Below, in pieces: positions 24,064-36,740 of a DNA stretch of 64,000 bases. Position numbers and translations under genes: made by a program. The stretch is from Acanthacorydalis orientalis. Lineage: Eukaryota; Arthropoda; Insecta; Megaloptera; Corydalidae. Within the stretch, counting starts at the first letter, position 1, and each line of letters begins with the position of its first letter. The stretch spans positions 9,948,310 to 10,012,309 of the forward strand of contig CM068322.1 in NCBI GenBank assembly GCA_034766995.1, given 5' to 3'. The notes beneath the pieces were generated by a model. It was not told where the DNA came from and ran no database searches. It was given only the letters and a program-made list of their open reading frames with translations.

Positions 24064-24433
24064 TTAGGATGGTAGAAAAATAATTGTCATTTATGACCTT
24101 CAAAATACAAATACAAATTTTTGATTTTTCTAGCTGTTTTAAGTGGTGCCGAACTATCGGATGACTAACGCCTAACTTTTGTGCAAACTCTCAAATTTTT
24201 TTGCGTTATTTTGATTCAACTAACATTCAGTTCATTCAACCTTCAGTTGATCATTATGAACTGAAGAAGGACGCCCGCGACCTTCATCTTCGAGGCTCTC
24301 GTCCTCAGCACGAAATTTTTAGAACCACCATTACAGCGTATCATTTAATCGTATGAAACGCCTCACCCTTAACGTACGTTCTTTAAAGTTAGAATTCAGA
24401 AAACAAAAAGCAATTAATTTCCTACCAAACTAA
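24064..24433 (-). mobile_element. Deleted mariner, HTH-only family, copy 4 (further internal deletion)
   Basis: It begins TTAGGATGGTAGAAAAATAA after TA and ends near TTTCCTACCAAACTAA at 24433; the right TA is mutated. At 370 bp it has lost about 150-190 bp of the 5' part compared with copies 2 and 3. A small imperfect duplication of CATTCAGTTCATTCAACC lies near 24224-24250. No useful open frame survives. Confidence 0.83.
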
Positions 24434-24852
24434 TTTATATGAATTTTTAAAATATAAATATTTTAATTAACTAGGATAATATTTTTCAGTTTTATTATAA
24501 ATTTTCTTTGATTGAATTTTTTTTAAAAAAAAACATAAATTTGAAAGAAAAAAAAAACAGAAAATTTTGTAATTTAATGTTTTATATAAAACGACATTAA
24601 AAGTTAACCTATAAATAAAAATAACACCTGATTATAACTAATGACAAGATAAACTATTGTTTAGTATAAAAGAAATATGTACAATAAACACACGAATAAT
24701 GTATACTATTTACAATCTTAATGAAAATTAAACAATACGGCATTTTATCGCTTACGGTATAAGTGCTCCAGAGAGATCTATTTGGAAAATAAAATTTAAG
24801 CGCCATTTAGCCTGTTAATGACTAACTTTTATGATAAAAAGTACTATAAAGA

Positions 24853-24853
<1 letters not shown>

Positions 24854-24907
<54 letters not shown>

Positions 24908-24909
24908 AT
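24854..24909. repeat. (TA)n(TG)n microsatellite
   Basis: TA run ending in a TG block. Confidence 0.94.
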
Positions 24910-25024
24910 TGTATTATTAATATGATATAAAATGTGTTTTAATTATTTAAATTTCTAGTTTTAACTTTTATTTTCAAAATGATTCAATTTGACATAAATA
25001 GTTTAATATCTATTTATAAAATAG

Positions 25025-25027
<3 letters not shown>

Positions 25028-25080
<53 letters not shown>
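25028..25080. repeat. (TA)n microsatellite
   Basis: Pure TA run. Confidence 0.94.
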
Positions 25081-25087
<7 letters not shown>

Positions 25088-26279
25088 TTTCAGTGCATTA
25101 TATGTACACCTGTTCACAGTAGTAATTTTAATTAAATATTATAATAAAAACAAATGTTTAAAGATAATAGTTACTGAACTTCTTTATTTATAGCAAAGAT
25201 AAAAGTAAGTTTTTTGTATTAAAAAAAATAATTTTTATGAGTTTCTTAAGAATAAATACTTAAACAACGTATACTTTATATATGTGTAACTAATTTTATT
25301 GTCGACTATTAATTTTAAATTCTTCTTATAATACCGTTCTCTCTGTATTGTATTTCCTGTACAATACCAGTATAAAATTTCAAAGCGACCATTTTTAATT
25401 GTTTTCAAACGAATCGAAATGTTTTTTATTTTTTTTTATTTTTATTGAAAACATAGAGAATTAATTCCTTTAACTGCGTTACTTCATCAATTCGTTTCAA
25501 TTACTAAGAAACAATTGTGCTTTTATGTGGATAAACTTCAAAAATTAGACGTTATCAAAGATAAGAGCACATACTTAACCTCTTCATCTTCATGGCTCAT
25601 GTCTTTATGATCAGTATTACACTACACCTATCTTCACTTTATGATCAGTTAGTGTTGCTCTTGTTCTGTGTTCAACAACATTATGAGTTGTTTAAATCAC
25701 ATTGTGGTCAGATCTGAATGCATATAATAAATTTACACAATTTAATTTTAGCATAATTTTAAGACTACTGAAAAATAAAGAAAAATGTTAGCATAGAGAG
25801 AAAATAACAAACTTCAAAACAATATTCAAGATGTGACCCAAAACGCTCCTAATGTTTATATAAAAACATATTAACGATACTTATAAATCACAATTAATTC
25901 CTTCAAAATATTTCCTACTAATAAATCACAACTACTACATTTTAAAATATACTATATACACATTAATGCCAATGTCATTTTCGAAATCAATCCTCAATGG
26001 TCTTCTCTAGTGTCTTGAGATACTTTGTCTTACCCACCTGGGTTTTAATTGATTCGAATTTCTACTTTTGATAGTTATTTTGATCATTCAGACGTTTCAT
26101 GGCGCTATGTTTGGAGAGTAAAGTAGGTGTACTTACAGCGATTTATTTTATTGACTAATTACAGCCAAATAAAAAGTGACGAATGATGTGATGTATATAA
26201 CAAATCATTTTCTCCGTTCTTCTAGTCATTTGTAACAAAAATAATTTCTCATGGATTTCAATACATAACGCTTAATTGA

Positions 26280-26810
26280 CAACCATGTCTTTTAAAATAA
26301 CTTTAACCGATAAACTTCTATCATTATCGAAAACATCCATTAACATCTTTTTGCGTTTAATTTTAACTTAAGCGTTTTGGTGCTTCTCACTATAAATACT
26401 ACATTTTTATCTCAGGATCATACTCATAGTTCCAAGCTTTATCTTCTGTGTTAGCCTTTCCTAAAAAAATTGAGTATCAAATTGCGCGATCTTAAAAGTG
26501 CAATAAATTTATATCCGCATTTCTTTTTGTTCTAGCGTCAAAATTCGTGGAACAAGTCTTACAATGATACGTTTTATGTTATGATTTTTTTTAAAAATTT
26601 ATTATGCTGAAGCAAAAGATATATTTAGATCTTCGGCTATTTCTCAAATCGTAAAACGTTTGATTCCTTTCGTTAATTATCGAAACATCTTTATTTATTG
26701 TTTAAAAAGATGGACGTTCGTTCTTGTGTTTTTCGTCTTTAATTGATTCATAACCTTAATTAAATCAATTAAATCACTTGTTAACACTCTTTTAGTTAGA
26801 GCAAATGTTT
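26280..26810 (-). mobile_element. Strongly decayed mariner remnant
   Basis: On the minus strand, read across frames, one can follow YESIKDE...ERPSF (HTH linker) at about 26690-26760, a decayed second helix unit, RLVPRILTLEQKE near 26540, and AWNYEYDPEIK near 26410 where the first catalytic block should be (DETWVYxYDP in the family). Stops and frameshifts are frequent and no terminal inverted repeats were found. It is older than the other mariners. Boundaries are approximate. Confidence 0.58.
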
Positions 26811-27235
26811 AACAAGCTTTATTAAACTTATTGAATTTTTTTTAATAATTTCTCAAATTTAAAATAAAATTTTCTTTCCTTGTTCGAATTCAATGTCTCT
26901 ATTTCTCACTACAGGTATCATACAAATTGTGTTAAAAAACATAATTATCACTGAATCATTATACCAATCGAGTAGAAATTTGTTACACTGTTTCAAGGGA
27001 TTTTAGGTCTCATTCACATGGTTCATTGTACTTACATTTTCTCGAAAATAATAACATTCACACTATTTTTTCATCCAATCTTATGTAATATTTTCCAAAA
27101 AAGGATGAATTTAATTCATAATTAACAGTGAAAAATAGTATAAACACAATTTTTTTGCATTAACTAGTATATAAAATAAAATAAATAAATAAATTTAAAT
27201 ATTTTTCTTTCATAACAGAATTTTCGCTAACTCTT

Positions 27236-27267
27236 CATACACACACACACATATTCACACATATAAG

Positions 27268-27329
<62 letters not shown>

Positions 27330-27330
27330 C
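27236..27330. repeat. (CA)n(TA)n microsatellite
   Basis: CA block, spacer, then a long TA run. Confidence 0.94.
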
Positions 27331-27354
27331 TTTATTCAAATTGATGACTAAGCA

Positions 27355-27359
<5 letters not shown>

Positions 27360-27402
<43 letters not shown>
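27360..27402. repeat. (TA)n microsatellite
   Basis: Pure TA run. Confidence 0.94.
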
Positions 27403-27406
<4 letters not shown>

Positions 27407-27484
27407 GTAGAATGGGGCTTAGATATTTTTGTTAGTATTAATTTATTATATTGGTTCAGCTTAAAATAGTTTTGTTAATGATTT

Positions 27485-27690
27485 TTTTTCATCCCACAAA
27501 CCACAGTAAATTTTTTGATCAGAATTATTGAATAAATTTTTATTTATTATTTTCGATTATCGCTTATGTACATTTTAAATGCAAAGCCATCATCCTCAGA
27601 GCAGCATGTTACCAAAGAAATATTAACGTGATGCTCTGAGGACGATGGAGTTACCATCGAAATGCGTGTAAGTGACAATCTAAAATAATC
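27485..27690. repeat. Hammerhead-like-motif repeat family, two units head to head
   Basis: One unit runs in from the left (TTTTTCATCCCACAAACCAC, then TTTTTTGATCAGAATTATTG) up to CCATCATCCTCAGAGCA. After a 23-bp spacer the second core faces it: TGCTCTGAGGACGATGG, AGTTA, CCATCGAAATGCG. The two cores form an inverted repeat of about 40 bp per arm. In the right core CTGAGGA and GAAA are both intact, and GATGG/CCATC can pair. Confidence 0.66.
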
Positions 27691-28004
27691 AATAATAATT
27701 AATTGAATATAGAATTGTTATTGTACTAAAATATTTATTTATATTTTGAAAAGAATTATCTTATTTATAAACGAACGACTCTAAATAAGTGAATTATGTA
27801 AAAAAAGTTGTTGTGTGATCTAATAATAAATTTATAGTCCGAATTAAATAGTCGAAAAAAAATAGTTTCAAGAAATGAACATTAAAATATAATTTTCGAA
27901 CGGTTCAATAAACTGCGCTGTATATCACATTACATCATATACAAAATAAATCAATGATTGTATGATAAACAAATTTTACATAGTGTGTTATATTTATACG
28001 TAGA

Positions 28005-28190
28005 AACACTCGCTACAGTCATGTGGAAACCAACGTTTGGCGTCCCACAGACGGCTTAAAACGTCACCCGCTGAGACGCCATAGGGACGCGTCGGTCACT
28101 AGGAATTACCGGTAGACGTCGCGACACCAACAATTTATACATAGGTTGTAAGAGTTATATCGCTTGCTTTTAGTGTCAAAGGACGTATAA
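28005..28190. other. CpG-rich noncoding island
   Basis: Dense CpG (GGGACGCGTCGGTCAC, GACGTCGCGAC) and a short inverted pair GGCGTC/GACGCC at about 28039 and 28075. No open frame and no recognised element. Confidence 0.42.
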
Positions 28191-29893
28191 ACATTGTGTA
28201 TGTTATTGAAAAGTAAACTGATCATTTATTAAAAACATATTGGAACAAAATTTAAACGTTTTTAGATTTTCTCTCTTACTCTCTATAGTTTTTCTTTCAA
28301 GTATTTTAAAATATGATATTTTTAAATATGCGACAAATATTGTGACATGAAATATATGTTAATAGTCATTACAGTGCTTAAAATAATTGTTTTAAATATT
28401 TCTATAACAATATTTTTTGATAAAATGATATATATATATATATATATAACTCCTATTTTTAACGACGTATAATTATTTGAAATATATCAATTAATTGTTT
28501 CATTCCAAAATTAAGAAATGCCACAACAAATTTGAAAATATATATATTCAAATAGATATTCAAATATATATTCTAATACCTTAAAAAAATCAACTTATAA
28601 AAAATATACATTTATGAATGATTGTTGATGGTTTAGATACGAAACACTAATACTTAATTTAAGAAATAATCTTATTTTGGTAAACCGTTATTTATTATAA
28701 GAGACAAAATAAGTCTAACTTAAAAACTATATACAAAGTAGAAAAAATAAATTTATACAGAAAATTATTTTATATCTTAATTATAAGAAAATATATTTTT
28801 AATATATTAAAAGACAACAGTTTCATAACGTCTAAAAAGAGATTTTATATTTTAGAAAGATAATATACAAAATTAATATCATTCTTATGGTTTAAAGTTG
28901 AATTAAAATGATTTAATTTCTTTCTTTAACAACGAAAATTAAATTTGAAGTCTACCTTTCTTTATTAAAATTTCCTTAGAGTACAAATTTTAAGATATGG
29001 AAAGATATTTTTATTAATTTATATTCTAATAGGATATATTTCATTACACAACTATTTAATTTGCTTGCAGTTTTTTAATTTTTCTCTAAATTTCGAATTT
29101 CATTTTTTTCATAATTACTTTCATTTGAAATCATTCACTGGTATGTGAAAATATACACACTTATTAACTTATTATTTTACAAGTGTCATTAATTGAATTT
29201 GGATAAATGAACATGGATGAATTAATAAACCAAGTAAAAAAAAACTATATCAACTTTTCATGAATTTTTCTTTATTAAAAAGAACATTTCATTTTAAGTT
29301 TATATTAAACATTGATATTTATATTGAAGCGCAAAGATATTCCCAACATTAGTAATTTGGTTCAATCGAGATATGAAAGTTTTGCATACCATAACTATAT
29401 AATAAAAGAACATATTTTAATAACTAAACAAATAAAAAATTTCATTTTTAATATTTAAAACAATATTTGTTTAACTTGCATTTCATTTAATTTGCATATA
29501 ACTCCCATTTTCAATTTTATTCTTAAATCCCATACCTTTAATACCAAATTATTTAATCCCTTCTGTCGTGATTGCGAATAAATGAATAAATTTAAACGAT
29601 TGCGTATTATATAATGCATTAAAACATTAAATATTTTATTCATTTTGTTCAGCTTTTTTATAATTATAACCTTACATTTCGTTTAAATCAAGGAACGTAT
29701 TAATAGAAAGACTTAATAAATGTACATAATTTGAAACTGAGTGTACATTATGTCATACACTTGTAAAAAAGAACTTAATATTTTATTTTACTGACTAAAA
29801 ATAAAGTTATTTTCCTAGTAACATACTTTTTATAAAATAAAAATATTCACTGAAAAACTGAAAACTGAGGTTTCTATTTATACATTATATACG

Positions 29894-29928
<35 letters not shown>

Positions 29929-30272
29929 ATATGTATGTGTCAGTTAAAAGAGAGATATTATCATAAGCTGGAAACATAATAATTCTATTTCATAAATTTA
30001 TTTGTCCAAAGATAACTGAAATAAAAGGAATAAGCATTAAATTGGTTACAACGAATGTTTATTTCCAAATATATCAATTTGTTACCAGTACTGAAATCAT
30101 TTACTGAAAAATTGATAAAGAAAATAATTAATTGGGACAAAAAAAATCACTATTTAAACGGATATTTGGAATTACTTAAAGAAAAAATATTCGATTAACG
30201 TATTTACCTACTAATGTGAAACAGGAGTTTTGATGTTTAAAAAATTCAACAATTAGTATCAAAATAAATATA

Positions 30273-30277
<5 letters not shown>
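28191..30277. other. AT-rich noncoding stretch
   Basis: TA/TG runs at 28428-28448 and 29893-29940; the 62-codon frame at 29455 is a chance frame. Confidence 0.55.
29893..29940. repeat. (TA)n(TG)n microsatellite
   Basis: TA run followed by TG units. Confidence 0.92.
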
Positions 30278-30339
<62 letters not shown>

Positions 30340-30340
30340 A
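30278..30340. repeat. (TA)n(TATG)n microsatellite
   Basis: TA run ending in TATG units. Confidence 0.94.
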
Positions 30341-30478
30341 ATGGTACACCCAACTAATGTAAATGTATATCAATATTCTAATAAACATTCTAATACATTA
30401 ATACACAGATCAGTTTACAAGTAACAGTGATCAGAGCAAATGCAAATTGATAAGTTTTTTTTTTTAAATAAATAAAAG

Positions 30479-30900
30479 CGTTCAACATAAACGCTCCAGT
30501 ACAGTCAAGAAAAACACTGTGTTGACTATGTGGCTCGGTGGAACAAACTCTTTGTGAACCACTCCTTGAATATAGAAGAAACAAATTAACGTTATCTTGA
30601 TTTTTGATCTTGACATTCTCGTTTTTTTCGGACGTTCTCCACCCACTTCTACCCATTGCTTGCTCTGTCGATGTGTCGCAGGATCACATTTAAACACCCA
30701 TGATTCGTCGTCAGTAACAACATATTTTCAGTGGGGATTCTTAAAAATCTGTATTCTAGTTAAATATTTTTGATTAGTGTGTAAAATGTGAATGCTTGTA
30801 TTTTCTTCTGCTATGATTATCAGTAAAGTTATTAATCACATACTCCTGAGTAACTTATTCCGTTTGTCTAATATCCTGCGAATGGACAGTTAATGAAAAG
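30479..30900 (-). mobile_element. Mariner fragment, first catalytic block
   Basis: On the minus strand VVTDDESWVFKCDPATHRQS carries the first catalytic Asp, followed by a PKK...MSRSKIKITLI strand and IQGVVHKEFVPPSHIVN, typical of the middle of a mariner transposase. The frame is open for 71 codons from 30697 to 30482, then the element is cut off at about 30479 before the second Asp. Upstream, to about 30900, is a poorly preserved part of the linker. No inverted repeats are seen. Confidence 0.78.
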
Positions 30901-31139
30901 AATACAGTTGTGTATTAAATATTAAATAATGTCTTAGAAATCAAACGGTTTAAACTAGAAAATTTTATATTTCTTATGATTGCTATGACGCCGGCTGTAT
31001 TTTATTCGCATTTTTGGGACGTATGTTTACAATATCATACATAATAGATTCTGAATAATAAATAACTCTAGACATACATAGGCTATTAAATCTTTGTGTG
31101 TGCTTATTGTTGAGTATTCAAAAATCTGTTAAAATATAA

Positions 31140-31395
31140 AGGAACTATAATGTATAGAGCGATAATGATAAAATATCGATCGACCATATACGTCGCCTCG
31201 CTTACGATTTTAGCAAGTGCTGGAGCCAGACGCTTTGTTATCCATGCGGCGTCACAACGCCGGGTGCGCATTTCTAGGCCCTCTCGTCATACAAGTCAGT
31301 CTAACGCACGATGTGATCTAAGTCGGCCGCGTCAGATAACAGATAATATGTCGTTAGCGAACGATCCGATCGTGTGTTTTGAAAATATATTTCCG
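31140..31395. other. CpG-rich island
   Basis: The most CpG-rich block in the window apart from the exon (CACAACGCCGGGTGCGCA, AAGTCGGCCGCGTCAG). A frame of 91 codons is open across it, but its Arg/Ser-rich translation has no recognisable domain, and there are no convincing splice sites around it. It could be a promoter-like element, conserved noncoding DNA or an unrecognised exon. Confidence 0.45.
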
Positions 31396-31915
31396 GCATT
31401 ATTAAATTTTTTTATAACGTATTAAACATTTATCGGTTTTCTATCGTTTTATGACATCTGTAATTAAACTAATATAAACGTACGGTTATAAATATATCTA
31501 TAAAATTTCATTCCCGTCTCACTTATACATAAAAAAAGTAATATTTTATGTCATTTATATTTGAGCCATTAATTTGATGGCCTGTGTTAGTTAAAAATTA
31601 AATCATAGTAGACATTATATTGGTTATTAATGTGCAATTCTTGTCTAATTAAATGAGAATTAATAACCTTTATATTTAAATGATAGTGGTTTGATTAAAA
31701 TAAATATTCGAATTTACTTTAAGTTAAAATATACATTTTTTTAAAAAAATATTAAAAATGAAGTTTCCAATTTCTTTAAGTGTATTTATTTAAGTGTTCT
31801 CTCGTATAAAAACTGTGAATTGATTATTTATTAGCAAGATTTTTATACTGAGATGCCATCTATGAATATAAACATTCTTTTCAGCAATGGTAATTTTTTT
31901 TAATAATTACTTATT

Positions 31916-31916
<1 letters not shown>

Positions 31917-31986
<70 letters not shown>
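31917..31986. repeat. (TACA)n(TA)n microsatellite
   Basis: Short TACA start, then a TA run. Confidence 0.95.
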
Positions 31987-31989
<3 letters not shown>

Positions 31990-32478
31990 TGATTTAGAGA
32001 CTGATTTTAGATAACATTCATAAATTGAATTTAGACCAATATAGTATCATTTTCTTTAGCATTTTTAAAGAAAATAATTGTAATTACGGGTTATTTTTTA
32101 ATACGGCATCTAATAAACAGTATTATCAATACAAACATGAAATACGTTCACCTTATTTTGCATTGTGGTTATTTTTTTTAATTGGTATAAAAATAGAATT
32201 GTAAGATTGAAATAGAAGCATTTTATGTAGGTATTTCCGTGTATATTAGTCACTGAATCAAAAAATATCCTAACCTTATATGTGATTGTAAGATTTAATA
32301 GAATACACTGTACATTCTAAAAAAAGAAACAAAATATGAACTCAGTTTTATAAATAATTTATATATGAAGAACTGTACAATGTGGGAACATAATTGAAAA
32401 TTAATTAGAATTTCAAATTGATTTACTAATGTGTATAATACAAATACAATAATGTGACATATGGGTTGAAAATACGAA

Positions 32479-32479
<1 letters not shown>

Positions 32480-32548
<69 letters not shown>

Positions 32549-32549
32549 T
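32480..32549. repeat. (TA)n microsatellite
   Basis: Long pure TA run. Confidence 0.95.
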
Positions 32550-32790
32550 TAGGTATACATATATGCTTTAGATTGTTTACCACAACCACAATGCGTATGG
32601 AACAATCACACGAACACTAAACAGATGCACGAACTTGGGTGTAGGTATTAAATTTCAGTTATTCGGAGTAGTGTATAAGTGATTATTTGAATGTTCAGCT
32701 TTTATAACGGAACTATTGAGTATACAGTAATATAAACAATTAAAATTGTAATTTCCTTCCGTCTTATTCGCATCATTAAATATAAGCACA

Positions 32791-32792
<2 letters not shown>

Positions 32793-32841
<49 letters not shown>

Positions 32842-32845
32842 CGTA

Positions 32846-32883
<38 letters not shown>
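32793..32883. repeat. (TA)n compound microsatellite
   Basis: Two TA runs split by CATACGTACT. Confidence 0.95.
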
Positions 32884-32886
<3 letters not shown>

Positions 32887-33164
32887 AAAGATTAATTATG
32901 AAATTTAAGATTTAATAAAAGTGTAGAAAACAAAATGCTGGACCACAAATAACACCGTCCAAATTCATACTAGACAAAAAATATAGTTATCATTGAATTA
33001 GTATTCAATAGCATATACTTGAGGCTCTATATATCTTGAACAAATAAATATGATAGGATAATGTATAAGAAAATTCTATTATGTAACGATTTGATTAATA
33101 TTTTGTCAAAAATGATAATATATATTTAAATATGTTCATTTCTTATATATGTAGATACATAAAA

Positions 33165-33167
33165 CAT

Positions 33168-33209
<42 letters not shown>

Positions 33210-33262
33210 TATACATACATATATATATATATATATACATACATATATATATATATATATAT
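33165..33262. repeat. (TA)n(CATA)n compound microsatellite
   Basis: Three TA runs separated by CATA units. Confidence 0.94.
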
Positions 33263-33674
33263 TAAAATTATAGTATAAAGAACGTTATTATTTTTGAAAA
33301 CTACACAATCAAAAATTTTTTTCTTTGATCAATTAAGCATGTCTTATTCTTAACTATAATCATTTATGGTCGCTGCGGTAAATTAAAAATCATATTTAAT
33401 AAAAGATATCAAGTTGAATTTCAAACTCATTTCGATATATAATGAATCATTTGATGTATTCAGTTCTTTGATGTTTTCAAACAGTGTCTAAAATGTCAAA
33501 ATAAATGAAATTCAAATTGGCATACATCCAAATTGTATATTGGTATATCATAGTACATATTTCTTGCATTTTTTATTTAGTTAAAATAAAACTAAAAATG
33601 ATGTTAGCACAATATTGTCTCATTCAATTTAATAAAATTGAAAACTTGAATTTATTAGTTTGTTCAATTATTAT

Positions 33675-33676
<2 letters not shown>

Positions 33677-33717
<41 letters not shown>
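33677..33717. repeat. (TA)n microsatellite
   Basis: Pure TA run. Confidence 0.94.
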
Positions 33718-33720
<3 letters not shown>

Positions 33721-34722
33721 TAGAAATGAAAAATTTCTTAATTAAAACCCTCACATTAAAAATTTTTTCAATCTTAAGAACAGCATATGTGTTTGATATA
33801 AATATTTGATTAAGATGTTGGTAATATTTCTTTACTATTATTGACAACAAAATAGCAATTTCAGGAAATTGTTGTCATAATAGATCTTTTTCATGAATCA
33901 TAATTATATATTCATATTTTTTTCTTATAAATAATAAATTCTAATAATTATCAATAGCAAATACTTTAATAATTTTTATGATTATTATTTTATTTATATA
34001 TTCTTTTGAAATATTTTGTTGCACTATAATTATTAAAGAATATTATAATTGTTTTCTTGCTATGTACGATCCAATTTAAATTTTGTTGTCTTCAGCTTGA
34101 TGTATTAAGACATACTACAACCGATTTTAACTCTTGAACCGTGTTCTAATAGCTCATTATATAATCAGTCAGAATATATACTACAAGCAGCCAAAAGATA
34201 GATCAAGTATGGAAACCGATCATAGAAAAATACCTAATTCTGTTTTAACAGGATCAAGCCGAATACAACAATACAGCAACTGGATCACAGATATAAAAGC
34301 AAATAATTATAATATTTTTCAAAAGTGATCCAAGGGTATCAATCAACATTTATCTTTCAAAATAAACTTTTTTAAACGTTTTCCATTAATGTTCTTGATT
34401 AATTCATTTTAATATGTTCGTATCTTAACAGATCTAACAACATACGCTTTATTTTATAAATTAAAATTTTGAGAACGAGTTTTCATACCAAAAACAAATA
34501 TATATTTCTAGAAATAAAGCTATTTATAAATTATTTAAATATCTTTTTAAGAATTCATCATAGTTATCAAATTTTAAAATTCGTTTAGTTTTATAGACTT
34601 TTTAACACGCAGTTGTTGACATTTAAACGTCAAATTAATTCAAGCAATCTTCGTACATTAGAAAATTATTTAACGCATGACCTATTTGAAAACCAATATT
34701 CCATATCTAATTTGCATAAAAC

Positions 34723-34726
<4 letters not shown>

Positions 34727-34761
<35 letters not shown>
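34727..34761. repeat. (TA)n microsatellite
   Basis: Pure TA run. Confidence 0.92.
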
Positions 34762-34764
<3 letters not shown>

Positions 34765-35317
34765 ATAAAGTATGATATTAAATAAAACATTTTTGAGACA
34801 CTCACACGTTAACTTTCTTTCTAATTTCAATTATTAAATTATATCATTAATAACATTTTCTGAAATTATCTATATTTAAAAAAATGAATTGTAAATACAA
34901 AAAATATAAATCTATGATTCTTGTCTACAATTACTGCATATGCGTATTAACATTCATAACATATACATTATTATATAATATAATATACATTATTATTGAT
35001 ATTAATATTTATTGTGTAGTTTGTATATTGGTTGTTGAATATACGAGACATCTAGTACACCTATATCATATTATGCAGCTACTTAGCTGCAAATGATAAG
35101 TAAATGTATTTGTATACTACACAGCGTTCATCGATATGTAACTTCATAAAATGATATCTATATGTATTAACAAATCAAAAATAAGAATTTTAATATAAAA
35201 GTACACATATTTGTGAAAAGATCTTTTTTTGTTTAGCAGATATCACAATAGAGAAAAATATCTAATCCAGAGTAAATAAAATAAATGATTACTAATAATT
35301 AATGTACGAATTTTTCG

Positions 35318-35320
<3 letters not shown>

Positions 35321-35366
<46 letters not shown>

Positions 35367-35378
35367 ATGTATATATAA
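35321..35378. repeat. (TA)n microsatellite
   Basis: TA run with three TG interruptions. Confidence 0.93.
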
Positions 35379-35989
35379 TACAAATATTTCACCATTAAAT
35401 TAGGACTATAATAGTAATCACTGTTAAATATCAAATTTACTTTGTTAATTTACTTATCTGCAGCAGTTGATGTACATTGACTCTAAATTTTAATAAAAAA
35501 AATCATACACATAATGACTGAAATAAAACAATATTTAAACAATCTAACAATAATACAGTATTTCTGTATCATACAATTTTAGTAGTTTTTCATTCGATTT
35601 CGCATATTTTTGTCCAGAAATTCTACGCTCTGTTAAAAATATAAACGTTTCGTCATATGTCTTGCTGTTTGTAACTAACTGATTCGTACGTGACAATCAT
35701 CGAAGCTTATAATACATGTGACTCATAACATACTGACAATTTATTATTTATTAGTCACATAAAGCGTTATTTAAGAGTTTCCGCAAATAATTTTAATTAG
35801 TAACTTTTCAGAACTTCGAACAAAGAAATTTCATGCATGTTATAATGAACGTTCCTATAAAAGATAATTAATCCAGTTTCTTATTTTTGCGTATTCATCA
35901 TTTCATGTTTGAACAAAAACTCTATATCCATATCTTATTGTATTACATATTTATATTTAATTATGCTTAAAATGCACGAATGAATTATT

Positions 35990-36740
35990 GAACGGTGAAG
36001 TATAATTCTCAGTCGATGACGCTATGATTTTTCTCTAACAACTCGTAATCTTCATCTATCCACGGATTTTTATACCACACGATTCCTTAACGACTGCCTA
36101 TTCATTGATAATTCGTGATGATGAATCAGATACATCTAAATCTAATATTTCAATCATATAACATTGCAACTCGCAATTCTATTATAACTTGAGTGACTGA
36201 TACAACTCATAAACCCGTGCCAACTATTTTATAACCATTGTACTCTTTCCCCCTCCTCCGGCAGAATGAGTACCAAATACTGCAGATCACAAACGTATTT
36301 GGCTGGAGAACATGGCGCCTTTCCGCGAAAATAATAGCGAGTACTAGGGCTCTCAACTCACATTGCTCAAATTACTTGAAAGTGTCATGGGTCGGGGAGT
36401 ATTGCTAAGTTGTGGACCAATTTTTCACGGCCATCCGATAGGATCGCATCTTATAGTTGAGTCAGAGGATTTTTAGGATACAAAAGCACTCTCTTTCTGG
36501 CCTAATGACTCACAACTCGTGCAACTCGATCTTTTTGATGGACTTCTACGTCAAAATAGTCAGTTGTGGGACATTTTTATAGCCTGCTTAAAGAGCCGTA
36601 TATCGTAGTTCTACCTACAGAGTTCCAAAACGCCAACGAAGGCAATCTCTTATTGACCAATTTATTTGTCTCATCCCGCTGATGACTTACATATATGAAG
36701 CTCTGTTGTAGAACATCTCAGACTCTTATTGAAATAACTT
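35990..36740. other. Long GC-richer noncoding region
   Basis: About 700 bp of balanced composition without long open frames. The densest part, 36230-36660, includes CCCCCTCCTCCGG, GGAGAACATGGCGCCTTTCC and GTGTCATGGGTCGGGGAG. There are no inverted ends and no protein similarity that I can recognise. It is the longest non-repeat, non-AT block of the window. Confidence 0.45.

Larger units (their letters stand above)
24434..26279. other. AT-rich noncoding stretch
   Basis: Two TA tracts. From about 25560 composition is less skewed and may include more of the decayed mariner at 26280, but no motif can be placed. Confidence 0.45.
31396..35989. other. AT-rich noncoding stretch with seven TA tracts
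   Basis: Apart from the listed microsatellites there are only chance frames (33505, 34134, 34884). A weak Penelope-like GACGAAACGTTTAT word lies on the minus strand near 35640. Confidence 0.5.

Noticed and set aside
25560..25750. Possible mariner HTH piece (minus-strand HEDEE near 25590)
   Set aside because: Too short and without a second supporting motif.
31150..31425. 91-codon frame in the CpG island
   Set aside because: No domain, no splice context and Arg-rich translation expected from CpG-rich DNA; kept only as an island.
35600..35690. Possible further Penelope-like block (minus strand GACGAAACGTTTATATTT)
   Set aside because: Only the second strand of the motif is convincing; the CTGAnGA strand is not clear.
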